Under the pieces are notes generated by a model, which saw nothing but the letters and a program-made list of their open reading frames with translations, was not told the origin of the DNA and ran no database searches. This document shows positions 49,040 through 57,627 of a stretch of DNA of 64,000 nt, piece after piece. Source of the DNA: Mumia sp050632745 (GTDB lineage Bacteria; Actinomycetota; Actinomycetes; Propionibacteriales; Nocardioidaceae); NCBI RefSeq assembly GCF_050632745.1, contig NZ_JBODSD010000001.1, positions 930,001 through 994,000 on the forward strand, in the 5' to 3' direction. The stretch's first letter is position 1. Every line of letters begins with the position of its first letter. The position numbers were made by a program, and so were the translations under genes.

Positions 49040-50283
49040 GCGTGCTCCTTCGTCTCGGAGGGGTCTGGTGCCGGGGCCGGTCGTGCCGGGCTGCCCGTGC
49101 GCACCAGGGCGACGGTGTGGTGGGCGATCTCGGCCTCCTCGTCGGTGGGGACGACCGCGACGCGGATCGGTCCGTCACCGATCACGTGGCCCTCGTCGGG
49201 CACCTCACGCCCGTTGCGCTCGGCGTCGACCTCGATGCCGAGGTGCCCGAGCGGGTCGCACACCGCGGCCCGCAGCTCGGCGTCGTGCTCGCCGATGCCC
49301 GCGGTGAACACGACGGCGTGCACGCCAGGGACCGTGGCGAGGTAGGCGCCGACGTAGTGGCGGATGCGGTACGCCGCGAGGCTCACCGCGCGACGGGCAT
49401 CCTCGTCGCCGGCGGCGGCACGGTCGCGGATGTTCGCCATGTCGGAGTCGCCGCCGAGGCCGAGCAGCCCGCTGCGTCGTTCGAGAAGCTGGGCGACGTC
49501 GTCCGGCGAGTAGCCGGCGCTCTGCAGCAGGTAGAGCACGGCCGAGGCGTCGAAGTCGCCGGCGCGGGTCCCCATGACGAGCCCCGACAGCGGCGTGAAG
49601 CCCATCGTCGTGTCGACGCTGCGGCCGCCGCGGACCGCCGTCATGGACGCGCCGTTGCCGAGGTGGCAGACGATGAGGTTGACCTCGGGCTCGGGGATGC
49701 CGAGCAGCGCCGCGGTGCGCCCCGTGACGTACTCGATCGACGTCCCGTGGAACCCGTACCGGCGCAGGCGGTGCTCGTGCGCGACGTCCTGCGGGATGGC
49801 GAAGGTGTACGCCTCCCAGGGGAGCGTCGCGTGGAAGGCGGTGTCGAACACCGCGACCTGCGGCAGGTCCGGGTCGCGCTCCTTCATCAGCCGCAGGCAC
49901 TCGACGGCGACGGGGTTGTGCAGCGGTGCCAGCGACGACAGCGCGTCGATCTGCGCGAGGACGTCGTCGTCGACCACGACCGGCTGGCTGAACGTCGTCC
50001 CGCCGTGCACGACCCGGTGACCGACGCCGATCAGCCCGTCGAGCCGCGCGCCCACCTCGTCGAACCGGCCGAACATCGCAGCGATCGCGTCGGCGTACGA
50101 CGCCCCGGGGAGCGGGCGCTCCTGCGCGGGCTCGCCCGTGGCCTGGAAGCGCAGCTTCGTCCCGTCGAGGCCGATCCGCGAGATCATCCCGCGCCCGAGC
50201 CGAGCGCCGCCGGCAGCGTCCCGAAGCTCGTACTTCAGCGACGACGACCCTGCATTGACGACGAGCACCGTCTCGTCCGGCAT
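49036..50283 (-). CDS. ackA: Acetate kinase
   Basis: The 415-aa protein starts VLVVNAGSSSLKYEL after a short N-terminus, with the ASKHA-fold motifs VGHRVVHGG, VAVFDTAFH, RRYGFHGTS, CHLGNGASMTAV and FTAGIGEHDAELR. It converts acetyl phosphate and ADP to acetate and ATP or the reverse. It is the first gene of the ackA-xfp operon on the minus strand. No phosphotransacetylase gene is adjacent. The 173-bp gap to the divergent stress-protein gene should hold the promoter, but I cannot point to a clear hexamer. Confidence 0.95.
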   Translation of the reverse strand: MPDETVLVVNAGSSSLKYELRDAAGGARLGRGMISRIGLDGTKLRFQATGEPAQERPLPGASYADAIAAMFGRFDEVGARLDGLIGVGHRVVHGGTTFSQPVVVDDDVLAQIDALSSLAPLHNPVAVECLRLMKERDPDLPQVAVFDTAFHATLPWEAYTFAIPQDVAHEHRLRRYGFHGTSIEYVTGRTAALLGIPEPEVNLIVCHLGNGASMTAVRGGRSVDTTMGFTPLSGLVMGTRAGDFDASAVLYLLQSAGYSPDDVAQLLERRSGLLGLGGDSDMANIRDRAAAGDEDARRAVSLAAYRIRHYVGAYLATVPGVHAVVFTAGIGEHDAELRAAVCDPLGHLGIEVDAERNGREVPDEGHVIGDGPIRVAVVPTDEEAEIAHHTVALVRTGSPARPAPAPDPSETKEHA

Positions 50284-50456
50284 CGACTCTCCCTCCGGGC
50301 AGCCCAGCGGTGGCGCTCCGCGGCACCCTTCCGTGCCAGTCTGTCGTCGCCGGTGCCCGCGCGCACGTCGAGAGACGCGCCACGTCGCGGCGTGGAGAAA
50401 GGCGCCCGACTGCCGTTGTCACTAGGGTGAGCAGGAGTCGACGAGGAGGAATCCGG

Positions 50457-51029
50457 ATGGTGCAGCAGCAGCGCAGGGAAGGCTTCACGCTGGAGTACCC
50501 GCAGCACCTGGCGTACTTCGACCAGTACGCCGAGGCGCAGCGCGCGGTGGACTATCTCTCCGACCAGCGCTTCCCGGTCGAGAACATCATGATCGTGGGC
50601 ACCGACCTCAAGCAGGTCGAGCGTGTGACGGGGCGCCTCACGTGGGGCAAGGTCGCGGGATACGGCGCGGGCACGGGCGCGTGGTTCGGGCTCCTGCTCG
50701 GCCTGATCGTCGGCATCTTCGCCGAGCCCGGTCGTTGGCTCGCGGTGGTGCTGTCGGCGATCCTCATCGGACTCGTGTTCGGCATCATCTGGGGTCTGAT
50801 CGGCTACGCCTTCACGGGTGGGCGCCGCGACTTCACCTCGATCTCGCAGGTGGTCGCCTCGCGGTACGAGCTCCTGGTCGAGCACAAGCTCCTGGCCGAC
50901 GGGCAGCGTGTGCTGTCCGGGCTGATCCACCCCGCGACGCAGACGTCGGCCCAGACCGCTCCCCAGGCGCCGCCGGCCGCACCGCCGCAGCCTCCGACCC
51001 AGCCGCCGACCGCTCCGCCCGGGGCGTGA
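50457..51029 (+). CDS. General stress protein with glycine-zipper membrane segments
   Basis: The 190-aa protein begins with a small alpha/beta domain (YFDQYAEAQRAVDYLSDQRF, VENIMIVGTDLKQVERVTGR) of the YflT/general-stress type. Two glycine-rich membrane segments follow (about 63-115; YGAGTGAWFGLLLGLIVGIF), then a Pro/Ala/Gln-rich tail. ATG 50457 follows GAGGAGGA, and TAGGGT at 50423 could be the -10. Its stop overlaps the start of the DUF2332 gene (GTGA). Confidence 0.82.
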   Translation: MVQQQRREGFTLEYPQHLAYFDQYAEAQRAVDYLSDQRFPVENIMIVGTDLKQVERVTGRLTWGKVAGYGAGTGAWFGLLLGLIVGIFAEPGRWLAVVLSAILIGLVFGIIWGLIGYAFTGGRRDFTSISQVVASRYELLVEHKLLADGQRVLSGLIHPATQTSAQTAPQAPPAAPPQPPTQPPTAPPGA

Positions 51030-52084
51030 GCGGGCAGGGGATCTCGCGCGCGGCCGAGGCCCTGGACTGGCAGGCGAAGGTCTGCGGCCGCCTCGGCTCG
51101 CCGATGTACGCAGGGCTGCTCGCCGCGCTGGCGGGCGACGTGGTCGCCGGCGGTCCGACCCGGGCGGTGCTCGGTGACCTCGTCGCCGACGATGCCGAGC
51201 TGCCCCCGGTGCTGGGGCTGCGCGTGGTCGGTGGGCTGCACCGGCTCGTGCTCGACGGCGAGGCGCCCAGCCTCGAGGAGCACTATCCGAGCGTCGGTGG
51301 CCGGTGGGACCTCGCGGCGGCCTGGCCGTCCGTGCTCGCCGTCGTCGACCAGCACCGCGACGCGCTCCACCGGGCGCTCGACCTGACGCCGCAGACCAAC
51401 GAGGTCGGGCGCTCAGCGGCGCTGATGGGCGGGCTGCTGCGCATCGCGGACCGGTTCGCCCTCCCCGTCCGCCTGGTCGAGATCGGCGCCAGCGCCGGCC
51501 TGAACCTGAGGGCGGACCACTTCCGGTTCGGCTCGCCGTCCGGATGGTGGGGTCCGCCGGACTCGCCCGTGGCGATGCCCGACGCGTGGGCGGGCCCGCG
51601 GCCTCCGGTCGATGCGCCGCTCGAGCTCGTCGAGCGACGAGGGTTCGACCTGGCTCCCCTCGACGTCTCACGCGCCGAGGACCGCCTCACCCTCGAGGCG
51701 TACACGTGGCCCGACATGACCGAGCGCCTCGCGCGGCTGCGGGCGGCCTGCGAGGTCGCCGCCGAGGTGCCGGCCGTGGTCGAGCAGCGCGGTGCCGCCG
51801 ACGGGCTCGACGCGCTCGAGCTGGAGCAGGGGACGGCGACCGTGCTGTGGCACTCGGTCACCTGGATGTACCTCGCCGAGGCCGAGCGGGAGCGGATCGA
51901 CGCCCGGGTCGCGGAGCTCGCGCAGGACGCCGGCCCTGACCGCGTCCTCGCCCGCGTGACGCTGGAGCCCGCCGACGAGGTCGCCGGCCCGTTCCCGGTG
52001 GTGCTCACGACGTGGCCGTTCGGCGAGGCGACCGTCATCGGGTCCGCCCCGCCGCACGGTCTGCCGACGACGTGGACCGGGTGA
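51026..52084 (+). CDS. DUF2332 family protein
   Basis: The 352-aa protein matches DUF2332: SPMYAGLLAALAGDVVAGGP, PQTNEVGRSAALMGGL, VEIGASAGLNLRADHFRFG (a methyltransferase-like glycine-rich loop), AYTWPDMTERLARLRAAC and TVLWHSVTWMYL. The family is widespread in actinobacteria, possibly Rossmann-type, with no known function. The GTG start overlaps the preceding gene by 4 bp, and the next gene follows after 10 bp, so a four-gene operon through 53858 is likely. Confidence 0.88.
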   Translation: MSGQGISRAAEALDWQAKVCGRLGSPMYAGLLAALAGDVVAGGPTRAVLGDLVADDAELPPVLGLRVVGGLHRLVLDGEAPSLEEHYPSVGGRWDLAAAWPSVLAVVDQHRDALHRALDLTPQTNEVGRSAALMGGLLRIADRFALPVRLVEIGASAGLNLRADHFRFGSPSGWWGPPDSPVAMPDAWAGPRPPVDAPLELVERRGFDLAPLDVSRAEDRLTLEAYTWPDMTERLARLRAACEVAAEVPAVVEQRGAADGLDALELEQGTATVLWHSVTWMYLAEAERERIDARVAELAQDAGPDRVLARVTLEPADEVAGPFPVVLTTWPFGEATVIGSAPPHGLPTTWTG

Positions 52085-52094
52085 GGGGGACGAC

Positions 52095-52664
52095 GTGAAG
52101 GCCGAGCTGTGGATGGTCCGCCACGGGCCGACCGAGTGGGCGCGCGACGGGCGGCACACGAGCCGTACCGACCTGCCGCTCCTCACCGACGGCGAGGACA
52201 CGGCACGCGAGCTCGCACCGCGGCTGACCGGGTGCTCGTTCACGCTCGTCCTGACGAGCCCGCGCCTGCGCGCGCGACGGACGGCCGAGCTCGCCGGGTT
52301 CCCCGACGCCGAGGTCGAGCCGGACCTGGCGGAGTGGGACTACGGCGCGTACGAGGGCCTGACCACCCCCCAGATCCGGGAGGAGGTGCCGGGCTGGACC
52401 ATCTGGTCGCGCGGTGCCGGTGCCGCCGGGGGCGAGACGGCCGACGACGTCGCGGCACGGCTCGACCGGGTCGTCGCGCGCGTACGTGCCGCGGACGGTC
52501 CCGTCCTGGTCTTCGGCCACGGGCACGCGCTGCGCGCTCTGGCCGCACGGTTCCTCGACGAGCCGGTACGGTTCGGAGCACGGCTCGCGCTCGACACGGC
52601 GACGCTCTCGGTGCTCGGCTACGAGCACGACACGGACCCGGTGATCGCGCGCTGGAACGCCTGA
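52095..52664 (+). CDS. Histidine phosphatase family protein
   Basis: This 189-aa member of the phosphoglycerate-mutase-like superfamily has the phosphohistidine motif VRHGPTEW (His-10), TSPRLRARRTAEL and the second histidine in VFGHGHALRALA. ELAEWDYGAYEG-like sequence (EWDYGAYEGLTT) is the usual substrate-side glutamate region. It is a phosphatase of unknown substrate; acid phosphatase or sugar-phosphate activity is typical. GTG start at 52095. Confidence 0.88.
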   Translation: MKAELWMVRHGPTEWARDGRHTSRTDLPLLTDGEDTARELAPRLTGCSFTLVLTSPRLRARRTAELAGFPDAEVEPDLAEWDYGAYEGLTTPQIREEVPGWTIWSRGAGAAGGETADDVAARLDRVVARVRAADGPVLVFGHGHALRALAARFLDEPVRFGARLALDTATLSVLGYEHDTDPVIARWNA

Positions 52665-52679
52665 CGCGAGGGGGCACGC

Positions 52680-53858
52680 GTGGAGTCGTTGTTCTGGATC
52701 ATGCTCGCCGCCGCGGTGGCGCCGGTGATCGCTGCCGCGGTTCCGCGCAGGCTCGTCCCCGAGGTCGTCCTGCTGCTCGCCGGCGGCATGCTCATCGGGC
52801 CGTTCGGGCTCGACCTCGCCTCGGTGACCGCGCCGATCGACCTGCTCAACGAGCTGGGGCTCGGCATGCTCTTCCTCCTCGCCGGCTACGAGATCGAGGT
52901 CGACGAGCTGCGCGGAGAGGGCGGCCGGCGTGCGCTCGGGACGTGGCTGGTCTGCCTGGTCCTCGCCTTCGCCACCGTCTGGATCCTCGGCACCCGCGAC
53001 GAACGCCACGCCGAGGTCGCGGTCGCGATCGCCCTGACCTCGACCGCGCTCGGCACGCTCCTGCCGATCCTCAAGGACATGCACCTCATGGGGACGCCGT
53101 TCGGGCGGACGGTCGTCAACCACGGGACCTTCGGCGAGCTGGGGCCGGTGGTCGCGATGGCGATCTTGCTGGGCGTCAGGGGCCCGGAGGAGTCGCTGGT
53201 GACCCTCGTGGTCTTCGTCGGTGCCGCGATCCTCGTCGCGGCGGTGCCGACGCGGCTCGTCCCGAGGGCCACGATCGTGCCGGGGCTCGTCCGGGCCGGC
53301 GCCGAGACGACGGCGCAGACGACGGTCCGGTTCACCGTGCTCCTGCTCGTGTCGCTGAGCGCGCTGGCGGTGGTGTTCGAGCTGGACACCATCCTCGCCG
53401 CGTTCGCGGCGGGCTTCATCCTCCGGCGGGTGCTTCCCGGCGGTGACGAGCGGCTCGAGACGAAGCTCGACGGTCTCGCGTTCGGGTTCCTCATCCCGAT
53501 CTTCTTCGTGACGTCGGGGATGGGGATCGATCCCGCGGCGATCGCCGACGCCCCGCTGACCCTGGTGGCGTTCGTGCTGCTCATCCTTCTCGTCCGTGGT
53601 GGGCCGGTGCTGATCGCCACGCTGCGGCAGCGCGAGCCCGACGGGTCGCCCAGCTTCGACCGGCGCGACTCCGTGCGCGTCGCGCTGTGGGCATCGACCG
53701 GGCTCCCTCTGATCGTCGCCGTCACGGCCGTCGCCGTCGACGCGGGCGAGATGTCCGCCGAGACGGCGTCCGTCCTGGTCGCGGGCGGTGCCGTCACCGT
53801 CCTCCTGCTGCCGATGACGGCGACGCTGCTGGAGCGTTCGCATGTGACCCGCCGGTAG
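52680..53858 (+). CDS. Cation:proton antiporter (CPA2/Kef-like)
   Basis: The 392-aa protein has about 11-12 hydrophobic segments with the family pattern VVLLLAGGMLIGPFGLDL, LLFLLAGYEIEVDELR (conserved Glu/Asp), ALTSTALGTLLPILKDM and FGFLIPIFFVTSGMGID. The cytoplasmic RCK/TrkA-N domain of Kef systems is missing. It probably exchanges K+ or Na+ for protons. It has a GTG start and is the last gene of the run starting at 50457. Confidence 0.88.
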   Translation: MESLFWIMLAAAVAPVIAAAVPRRLVPEVVLLLAGGMLIGPFGLDLASVTAPIDLLNELGLGMLFLLAGYEIEVDELRGEGGRRALGTWLVCLVLAFATVWILGTRDERHAEVAVAIALTSTALGTLLPILKDMHLMGTPFGRTVVNHGTFGELGPVVAMAILLGVRGPEESLVTLVVFVGAAILVAAVPTRLVPRATIVPGLVRAGAETTAQTTVRFTVLLLVSLSALAVVFELDTILAAFAAGFILRRVLPGGDERLETKLDGLAFGFLIPIFFVTSGMGIDPAAIADAPLTLVAFVLLILLVRGGPVLIATLRQREPDGSPSFDRRDSVRVALWASTGLPLIVAVTAVAVDAGEMSAETASVLVAGGAVTVLLLPMTATLLERSHVTRR

Positions 53859-53939
53859 GTTCGCGCTCCCGGTCGGTCATGATGACAGGCGCACCGCCCC
53901 ACGCACGACGATCGATCAGCACAGACACGAGGAGTTCCC

Positions 53940-54479
53940 ATGCAGTTCGGCCGCAGCTACGAGGAGTTCGAGGTCGGCGCGACCTACAAGCACTGGCCCG
54001 GGAAGACGGTCACCGAGTACGACGACCACCTCTTCTGCCTGCTGACGATGAACCACCACCCGCTCCACATGGACGTGAACTACGCCGAGAAGACGACGCA
54101 GTTCGGCAAGAACGTGGTCGTCGGCAACTACGTCTACTCGATCCTGCTCGGCATGAGCGTGCCGGACATCTCCGGCAAGGCCATCGCGAACCTCGAGATC
54201 GAGTCGCTGCGTCACGTCGCCCCGACCTTCCACGGCGACACCCTGTACGGCGAGACGACCGTCCTGGACAAGTGGGAGAGCACCTCGAAGGACGACCGCG
54301 GCGTCGTCCACGTCGAGACGATCGGCTACAACCAGGACGGCAAGGTCGTCTGCATCTTCCGCCGCAAGGTGATGGTGCCGAAGGAGAACCACCTCGAGGC
54401 GCGCGGCGGAGAGCAGCCCGGGCGCCCCGTGCCGCAGCCGGACAAGAACTGGTCCGGACCTGCCCCCGTCGTGGAGTGA
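53940..54479 (+). CDS. MaoC-like (R)-enoyl-CoA hydratase, mesaconyl-CoA hydratase-like
   Basis: The 179-aa single hotdog domain has the hydratase motif region NHHPLHMDVNYAEKTTQFGK (Asp and His) and VVVGNYVYSILLGMSVPDIS. This MaoC subgroup resembles beta-methylmalyl-CoA/mesaconyl-CoA hydratases, which in other bacteria are found with CitE-type lyases and acyl-CoA dehydrogenases. Both are present at 41.5-43.8 kb. A shared C5 dicarboxyl-CoA pathway is inference. ATG 53940 is preceded by GAGGAG. The C-terminus is a Pro-rich tail. Confidence 0.88.
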   Translation: MQFGRSYEEFEVGATYKHWPGKTVTEYDDHLFCLLTMNHHPLHMDVNYAEKTTQFGKNVVVGNYVYSILLGMSVPDISGKAIANLEIESLRHVAPTFHGDTLYGETTVLDKWESTSKDDRGVVHVETIGYNQDGKVVCIFRRKVMVPKENHLEARGGEQPGRPVPQPDKNWSGPAPVVE

Positions 54480-54505
54480 TGTACGTCACGCAATAATCGC
54501 TTTCG

Positions 54506-54518
54506 CGCAACACTTGCG
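54506..54518. promoter_or_regulatory. Palindromic MarR-type operator candidate
   Basis: CGCAA-CAC-TTGCG is a perfect 5-bp inverted repeat located 20 bp before the marR GTG and just upstream of its -10. A second, wider symmetry (ACGCAA at 54488 with TTGCGT at 54514) overlaps it. Autorepression by the MarR protein is the natural reading. Confidence 0.5.
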
Positions 54519-54525
54519 TGCGCGT

Positions 54526-54531
54526 TAGTAT
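54526..54531 (+). promoter_or_regulatory. -10 hexamer (TAGTAT) for the marR-efflux operon
   Basis: TAGTAT, close to consensus, lies 6 nt before the GTG at 54538, so the mRNA probably begins at the start codon. Confidence 0.55.
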
Positions 54532-54537
54532 TTTCCG

Positions 54538-54987
54538 GTGACCACACCGGAGTCTGTCTGCAGCCACCTGGAGGAGTTCTTCCTCCAGGTGGCTGCGTGC
54601 TGCGAGGAGGAGGGCATCGATGCCTTCGTCGAGCGCGAGCTCACCGCGACGCAGGCGCGCACCCTGCTCGTGATCTCCTCGCGCCCGCAGCACACGCAGA
54701 TCAGCGACCTCGCCCGCGCCATCGGCATCTCCGTGGCCGCCGCAGGTCGTGCCGTCGACCAGCTCGTCGGCATGGGCCTCGTCGGACGCTCCGAGTGCGA
54801 GAAGGACCGCCGTGTGCGTGTGGTCACCCTGACCGACGAGGGACGTGAGCTCGTCGGCAGCCAGCTGAAGGCCAAGCGCGCTGCGCTCAGAGAAATCGTT
54901 GGCGGGTTGTCGGACCCGACACGTAGCCTTCTTGATCGCGCGCTACGAGCCGCGATCGCCGAACGCCAGCCCAACACCCCCGGGTAA
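54538..54987 (+). CDS. MarR-family transcriptional regulator
   Basis: The 149-aa protein has a winged helix-turn-helix (about 50-115; QISDLARAIGISVAAAGRAV, VDQLVGMGLVGRSECEKDRR, VRVVTLTDEG). It lies 12 bp upstream of a DHA2 drug-efflux gene, the standard arrangement for a ligand-released repressor of its own operon. Codons 8-20 are formed by a 16-bp perfect palindrome, so the mRNA should fold there. GTG 54538 is supported by the -10 spacing. Confidence 0.9.
   Translation: MTTPESVCSHLEEFFLQVAACCEEEGIDAFVERELTATQARTLLVISSRPQHTQISDLARAIGISVAAAGRAVDQLVGMGLVGRSECEKDRRVRVVTLTDEGRELVGSQLKAKRAALREIVGGLSDPTRSLLDRALRAAIAERQPNTPG
54560..54596. repeat. Perfect 16-bp-arm palindrome inside the marR 5' coding region
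   Basis: GCAGCCACCTGGAGGA (54560-54575) is exactly complementary to 54581-54596 around a GTTCT loop. It starts 22 nt into the coding sequence and encodes part of the protein (SHLEEFFLQVAA). An RNA hairpin this stable near the start codon could affect translation. Confidence 0.95.
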
Positions 54988-54999
54988 GGACCCTTCTTC

Positions 55000-56619
55000 A
55001 TGAGTCAAGACATCCAGACGCCGACCGGCGGACCTGGTCCCGACAACCCGTCGGCCGACGGCGACAAGCTCGACGCGGCCGTCCTCAAGGTGGCCGGCGT
55101 GGTCGTGCTCGGCGCGATCATGTCGATCCTCGACATCACGGTCGTCAGCGTCGCGCTGCCGACCTTCCAGACCGAGTTCGACGCGACCTACGCCGAGGTC
55201 GCCTGGACGATGACGGCCTACACCCTCGCGCTCGCGACGGTGATCCCGCTGACCGGGTGGGCGGCCGACCGCTTCGGCACCAAGCGTCTCTACATGACGG
55301 CCCTGGCGCTCTTCACCGCCGGCTCCGTGCTCTGCAGCCTGGCCGGCGGCATCACCGAGCTGGTCGCGTTCCGCGTGGTCCAGGGCCTCGGTGGCGGCAT
55401 GCTGATGCCGCTGGGCATGACGATCATGACCCGCGCCGCGGGTCCGCACCGGATCGGTCGCGTGATGGCCGTCCTGGGCATCCCGATGCTGCTCGGCCCG
55501 ATTGCCGGCCCGATCCTCGGCGGCTGGCTGATCGAGAGCTTCACCTGGCACTGGATCTTCCTGATCAACCTCCCGATCGGCATCATCGCGCTGGTGTACG
55601 CGTGGCGCGTCCTGCCCAAGGACTCGCCGGAGCCGTCGGAGTCGTTCGACTGGACGGGCATGATCCTGCTCTCGCCGGGCCTCGCCCTCTTCCTCTACGG
55701 CGTCTCCTCGATCCCGGAGGAGGGCACGATCTGGGCGACCAAGGTGCTCGTCACGGCCGCGATCGGTGCGGTCCTCATCGTGGCCTTCGTGTTCCACGCC
55801 TTCCGGCCGGAGCACCCGCTGGTCGACCTGCGGCTCTTCAAGCACCGCAACCTCACGGTCGCCGTGATCACGATGGCGTTCTTCGCGATCGCGTTCTTCG
55901 GGGCGAGCATCCTGTTCGCCGCCTACTTCCTGCAGGTGCGCGGTGAGTCGACCCTGATGGCCGGCGTGCTGCTGGTTCCCCAGGGGCTCGGCGCGATGAT
56001 CATGATGCCGGTCGGCGGTGCGCTCGTGGACCGCATCGGCCCCGGCAAGGTCGTGCTCACCGGGCTGGTGCTGACCACGGTCGGCATGGCGGGCTTCACC
56101 CAGGTCGCTGCGGACACGTCCTACTGGCTCCTGCTGAGCGCCCTGTTCGTCATGGGGCTGGGCATGGGTCTCACGATGATGCCGACGATGACCGCGGCGC
56201 TCGCGACGCTGACCGACCACACGATCGCCCGTGGGTCGACCCTGATGAACATCATCCAGCAGGTCGCGGCGTCGATCGGCACGGCGGTGTTCTCGGTGGT
56301 CCTGACCAACCAGCTCAAGAGCGGCGAGAAGCTCGGAGACCTTCTCCAGCTGCCGCCGGGCACGCCGAGCGAGATCACCGACGCGTCGCTCGCCAACGCG
56401 GCGATCGGCTCGCGCAGCGTCCCGGAGCTGTTCGACATGCTCTCGGGTGCCGGGCTCCTGCAGCGCGGTTTCGCCGAGGCGGCCGACGCCTTCGGTGTGG
56501 CGTTCACGCTGGCGACGATCCTGATCGGCCTGACCCTCATCCCCGCGTTCTTCCTCCCGCGCAAGCGGATCGAGCGCGAGACCGAGGGCGAGTCGCAGGT
56601 CCCGGTGGTCATGCACTGA
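55000..56619 (+). CDS. DHA2-family (14-TM) drug/proton antiporter MFS
   Basis: The 539-aa protein has about 14 membrane helices. The DHA2 motif LDITVVSVALP is in helix 1, GWAADRFGTKRLY follows helix 2, and RVVQGLGGGMLMPLGMTIM is motif C-like. It should export hydrophobic or cationic compounds with proton exchange. The companion MarR gene is 12 bp upstream. The start ATG 55000 lacks a strong ribosome-binding site, so coupling to the upstream gene is likely. Confidence 0.92.
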   Translation: MSQDIQTPTGGPGPDNPSADGDKLDAAVLKVAGVVVLGAIMSILDITVVSVALPTFQTEFDATYAEVAWTMTAYTLALATVIPLTGWAADRFGTKRLYMTALALFTAGSVLCSLAGGITELVAFRVVQGLGGGMLMPLGMTIMTRAAGPHRIGRVMAVLGIPMLLGPIAGPILGGWLIESFTWHWIFLINLPIGIIALVYAWRVLPKDSPEPSESFDWTGMILLSPGLALFLYGVSSIPEEGTIWATKVLVTAAIGAVLIVAFVFHAFRPEHPLVDLRLFKHRNLTVAVITMAFFAIAFFGASILFAAYFLQVRGESTLMAGVLLVPQGLGAMIMMPVGGALVDRIGPGKVVLTGLVLTTVGMAGFTQVAADTSYWLLLSALFVMGLGMGLTMMPTMTAALATLTDHTIARGSTLMNIIQQVAASIGTAVFSVVLTNQLKSGEKLGDLLQLPPGTPSEITDASLANAAIGSRSVPELFDMLSGAGLLQRGFAEAADAFGVAFTLATILIGLTLIPAFFLPRKRIERETEGESQVPVVMH

Positions 56620-56677
56620 TCGGGATCTGAGTCCCACGCTTCGGCGGTGGGTCTGCTGTCACTGGACGGGGGTCGGT

Positions 56678-56705
56678 GGCGGCGGGCTCACCGCCGTCGT
56701 CTTTT
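56678..56705 (+). terminator. Intrinsic terminator after the efflux gene
   Basis: GGCGG (56681-56685) pairs with CCGCC (56691-56695), extended by one C-G and one G-U pair, followed by TCTTTT. It is one of the few hairpins here with a T-tract. Confidence 0.5.
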
Positions 56706-56769
56706 GCGGGGCGTCGCCCGCGACGCCGACGCGTGGACGACGGCGCAGGCCGACCGACGGTGACGCCGG

Positions 56770-56775
56770 TAGCCT
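56770..56775 (+). promoter_or_regulatory. -10 hexamer (TAGCCT) for the PHP gene
   Basis: TAGCCT ends 7 nt before GTG 56783. Confidence 0.5.
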
Positions 56776-56782
56776 GAACCGC

Positions 56783-57625
56783 GTGCTCATCGACCTCCAC
56801 ACGCACTCGCGTCGTTCGGACGGCACGGACAGCCCGACCGAGCTCGTCGAGAACGCGGCGCGAGCCGGTCTCGACGTCGTCGCGCTGACCGACCACGACG
56901 CGATGACAGGGTGGGACGAGGCGCAGGCGGCCGCCGACCGGGTCGGGATCACGCTGGTGAAAGGGCTGGAGATCTCCTGCCGCCACCAGTACCGCGGCGT
57001 GCACCTCCTCGGCTACGAGCCCGATCCGACGTACGCGCCGCTCCTCGACGAGCTCGAGCGGGTGCTCGGCGGGCGACAGGACCGCCTTCCGAAGACGATC
57101 GCCCGCCTCCAGGACCTCGGGATCCCGATCACCGAGGCGGACGTGCTCGCGGTCTCGGGCGACGCGGCGGCCACGGGGCGCCCGCACGTCGCCGACGCGC
57201 TCATCGCGCGGGGCGTCGTCGCGACGCGCGACGAGGCGTTCGAGCGCTACCTGATGCCGGGACGACCGGCGTACGTCGACCGCTACGCCGCCGACCTCGA
57301 GAACATGATCGGGCTGCTGGTGGCTGCGGGCGGTCGGCCGGTGATCGCGCACCCGTGGACGCGTCAGAGCCGGAAGGTGCTCACCGCCGAGGTGATCGCG
57401 GGGCTCGTCGACGTCGGGCTGGTCGGGCTCGAGGTCGACCACAACGACCACGACGCGGACACCCGGACGCGCCTGCGGGCGATCGCGGGCGAGCTCGACC
57501 TCGTGGTCACGGGCTCCAGCGACTACCACGGGACGGGCAAGATCGGGTACGACCTCGGAGTCAACACGACCGCCCCCGAGCAGGCCGCCCGCCTCCTCGA
57601 GGACCGCGTCGCCCTCTTCCGCTGA
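56783..57625 (+). CDS. PHP-domain phosphoesterase
   Basis: The 280-aa protein has the four PHP metal motifs: DLHTHSRRSDG at the N-terminus, LTDHDAMTG, a central GLEISCRHQYRGVHLLGY with the third-position His/Glu, and GSSDYHGTG near the C-terminus. It closely fits the RNase AM/YciV group, 3',5'-nucleotide bisphosphate phosphatase or 5'-3' exonuclease on short RNA. Which activity dominates is not clear. A 21-bp tandem repeat follows 2 bp after the stop. Confidence 0.9.
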   Translation: MLIDLHTHSRRSDGTDSPTELVENAARAGLDVVALTDHDAMTGWDEAQAAADRVGITLVKGLEISCRHQYRGVHLLGYEPDPTYAPLLDELERVLGGRQDRLPKTIARLQDLGIPITEADVLAVSGDAAATGRPHVADALIARGVVATRDEAFERYLMPGRPAYVDRYAADLENMIGLLVAAGGRPVIAHPWTRQSRKVLTAEVIAGLVDVGLVGLEVDHNDHDADTRTRLRAIAGELDLVVTGSSDYHGTGKIGYDLGVNTTAPEQAARLLEDRVALFR

Positions 57626-57627
57626 CC

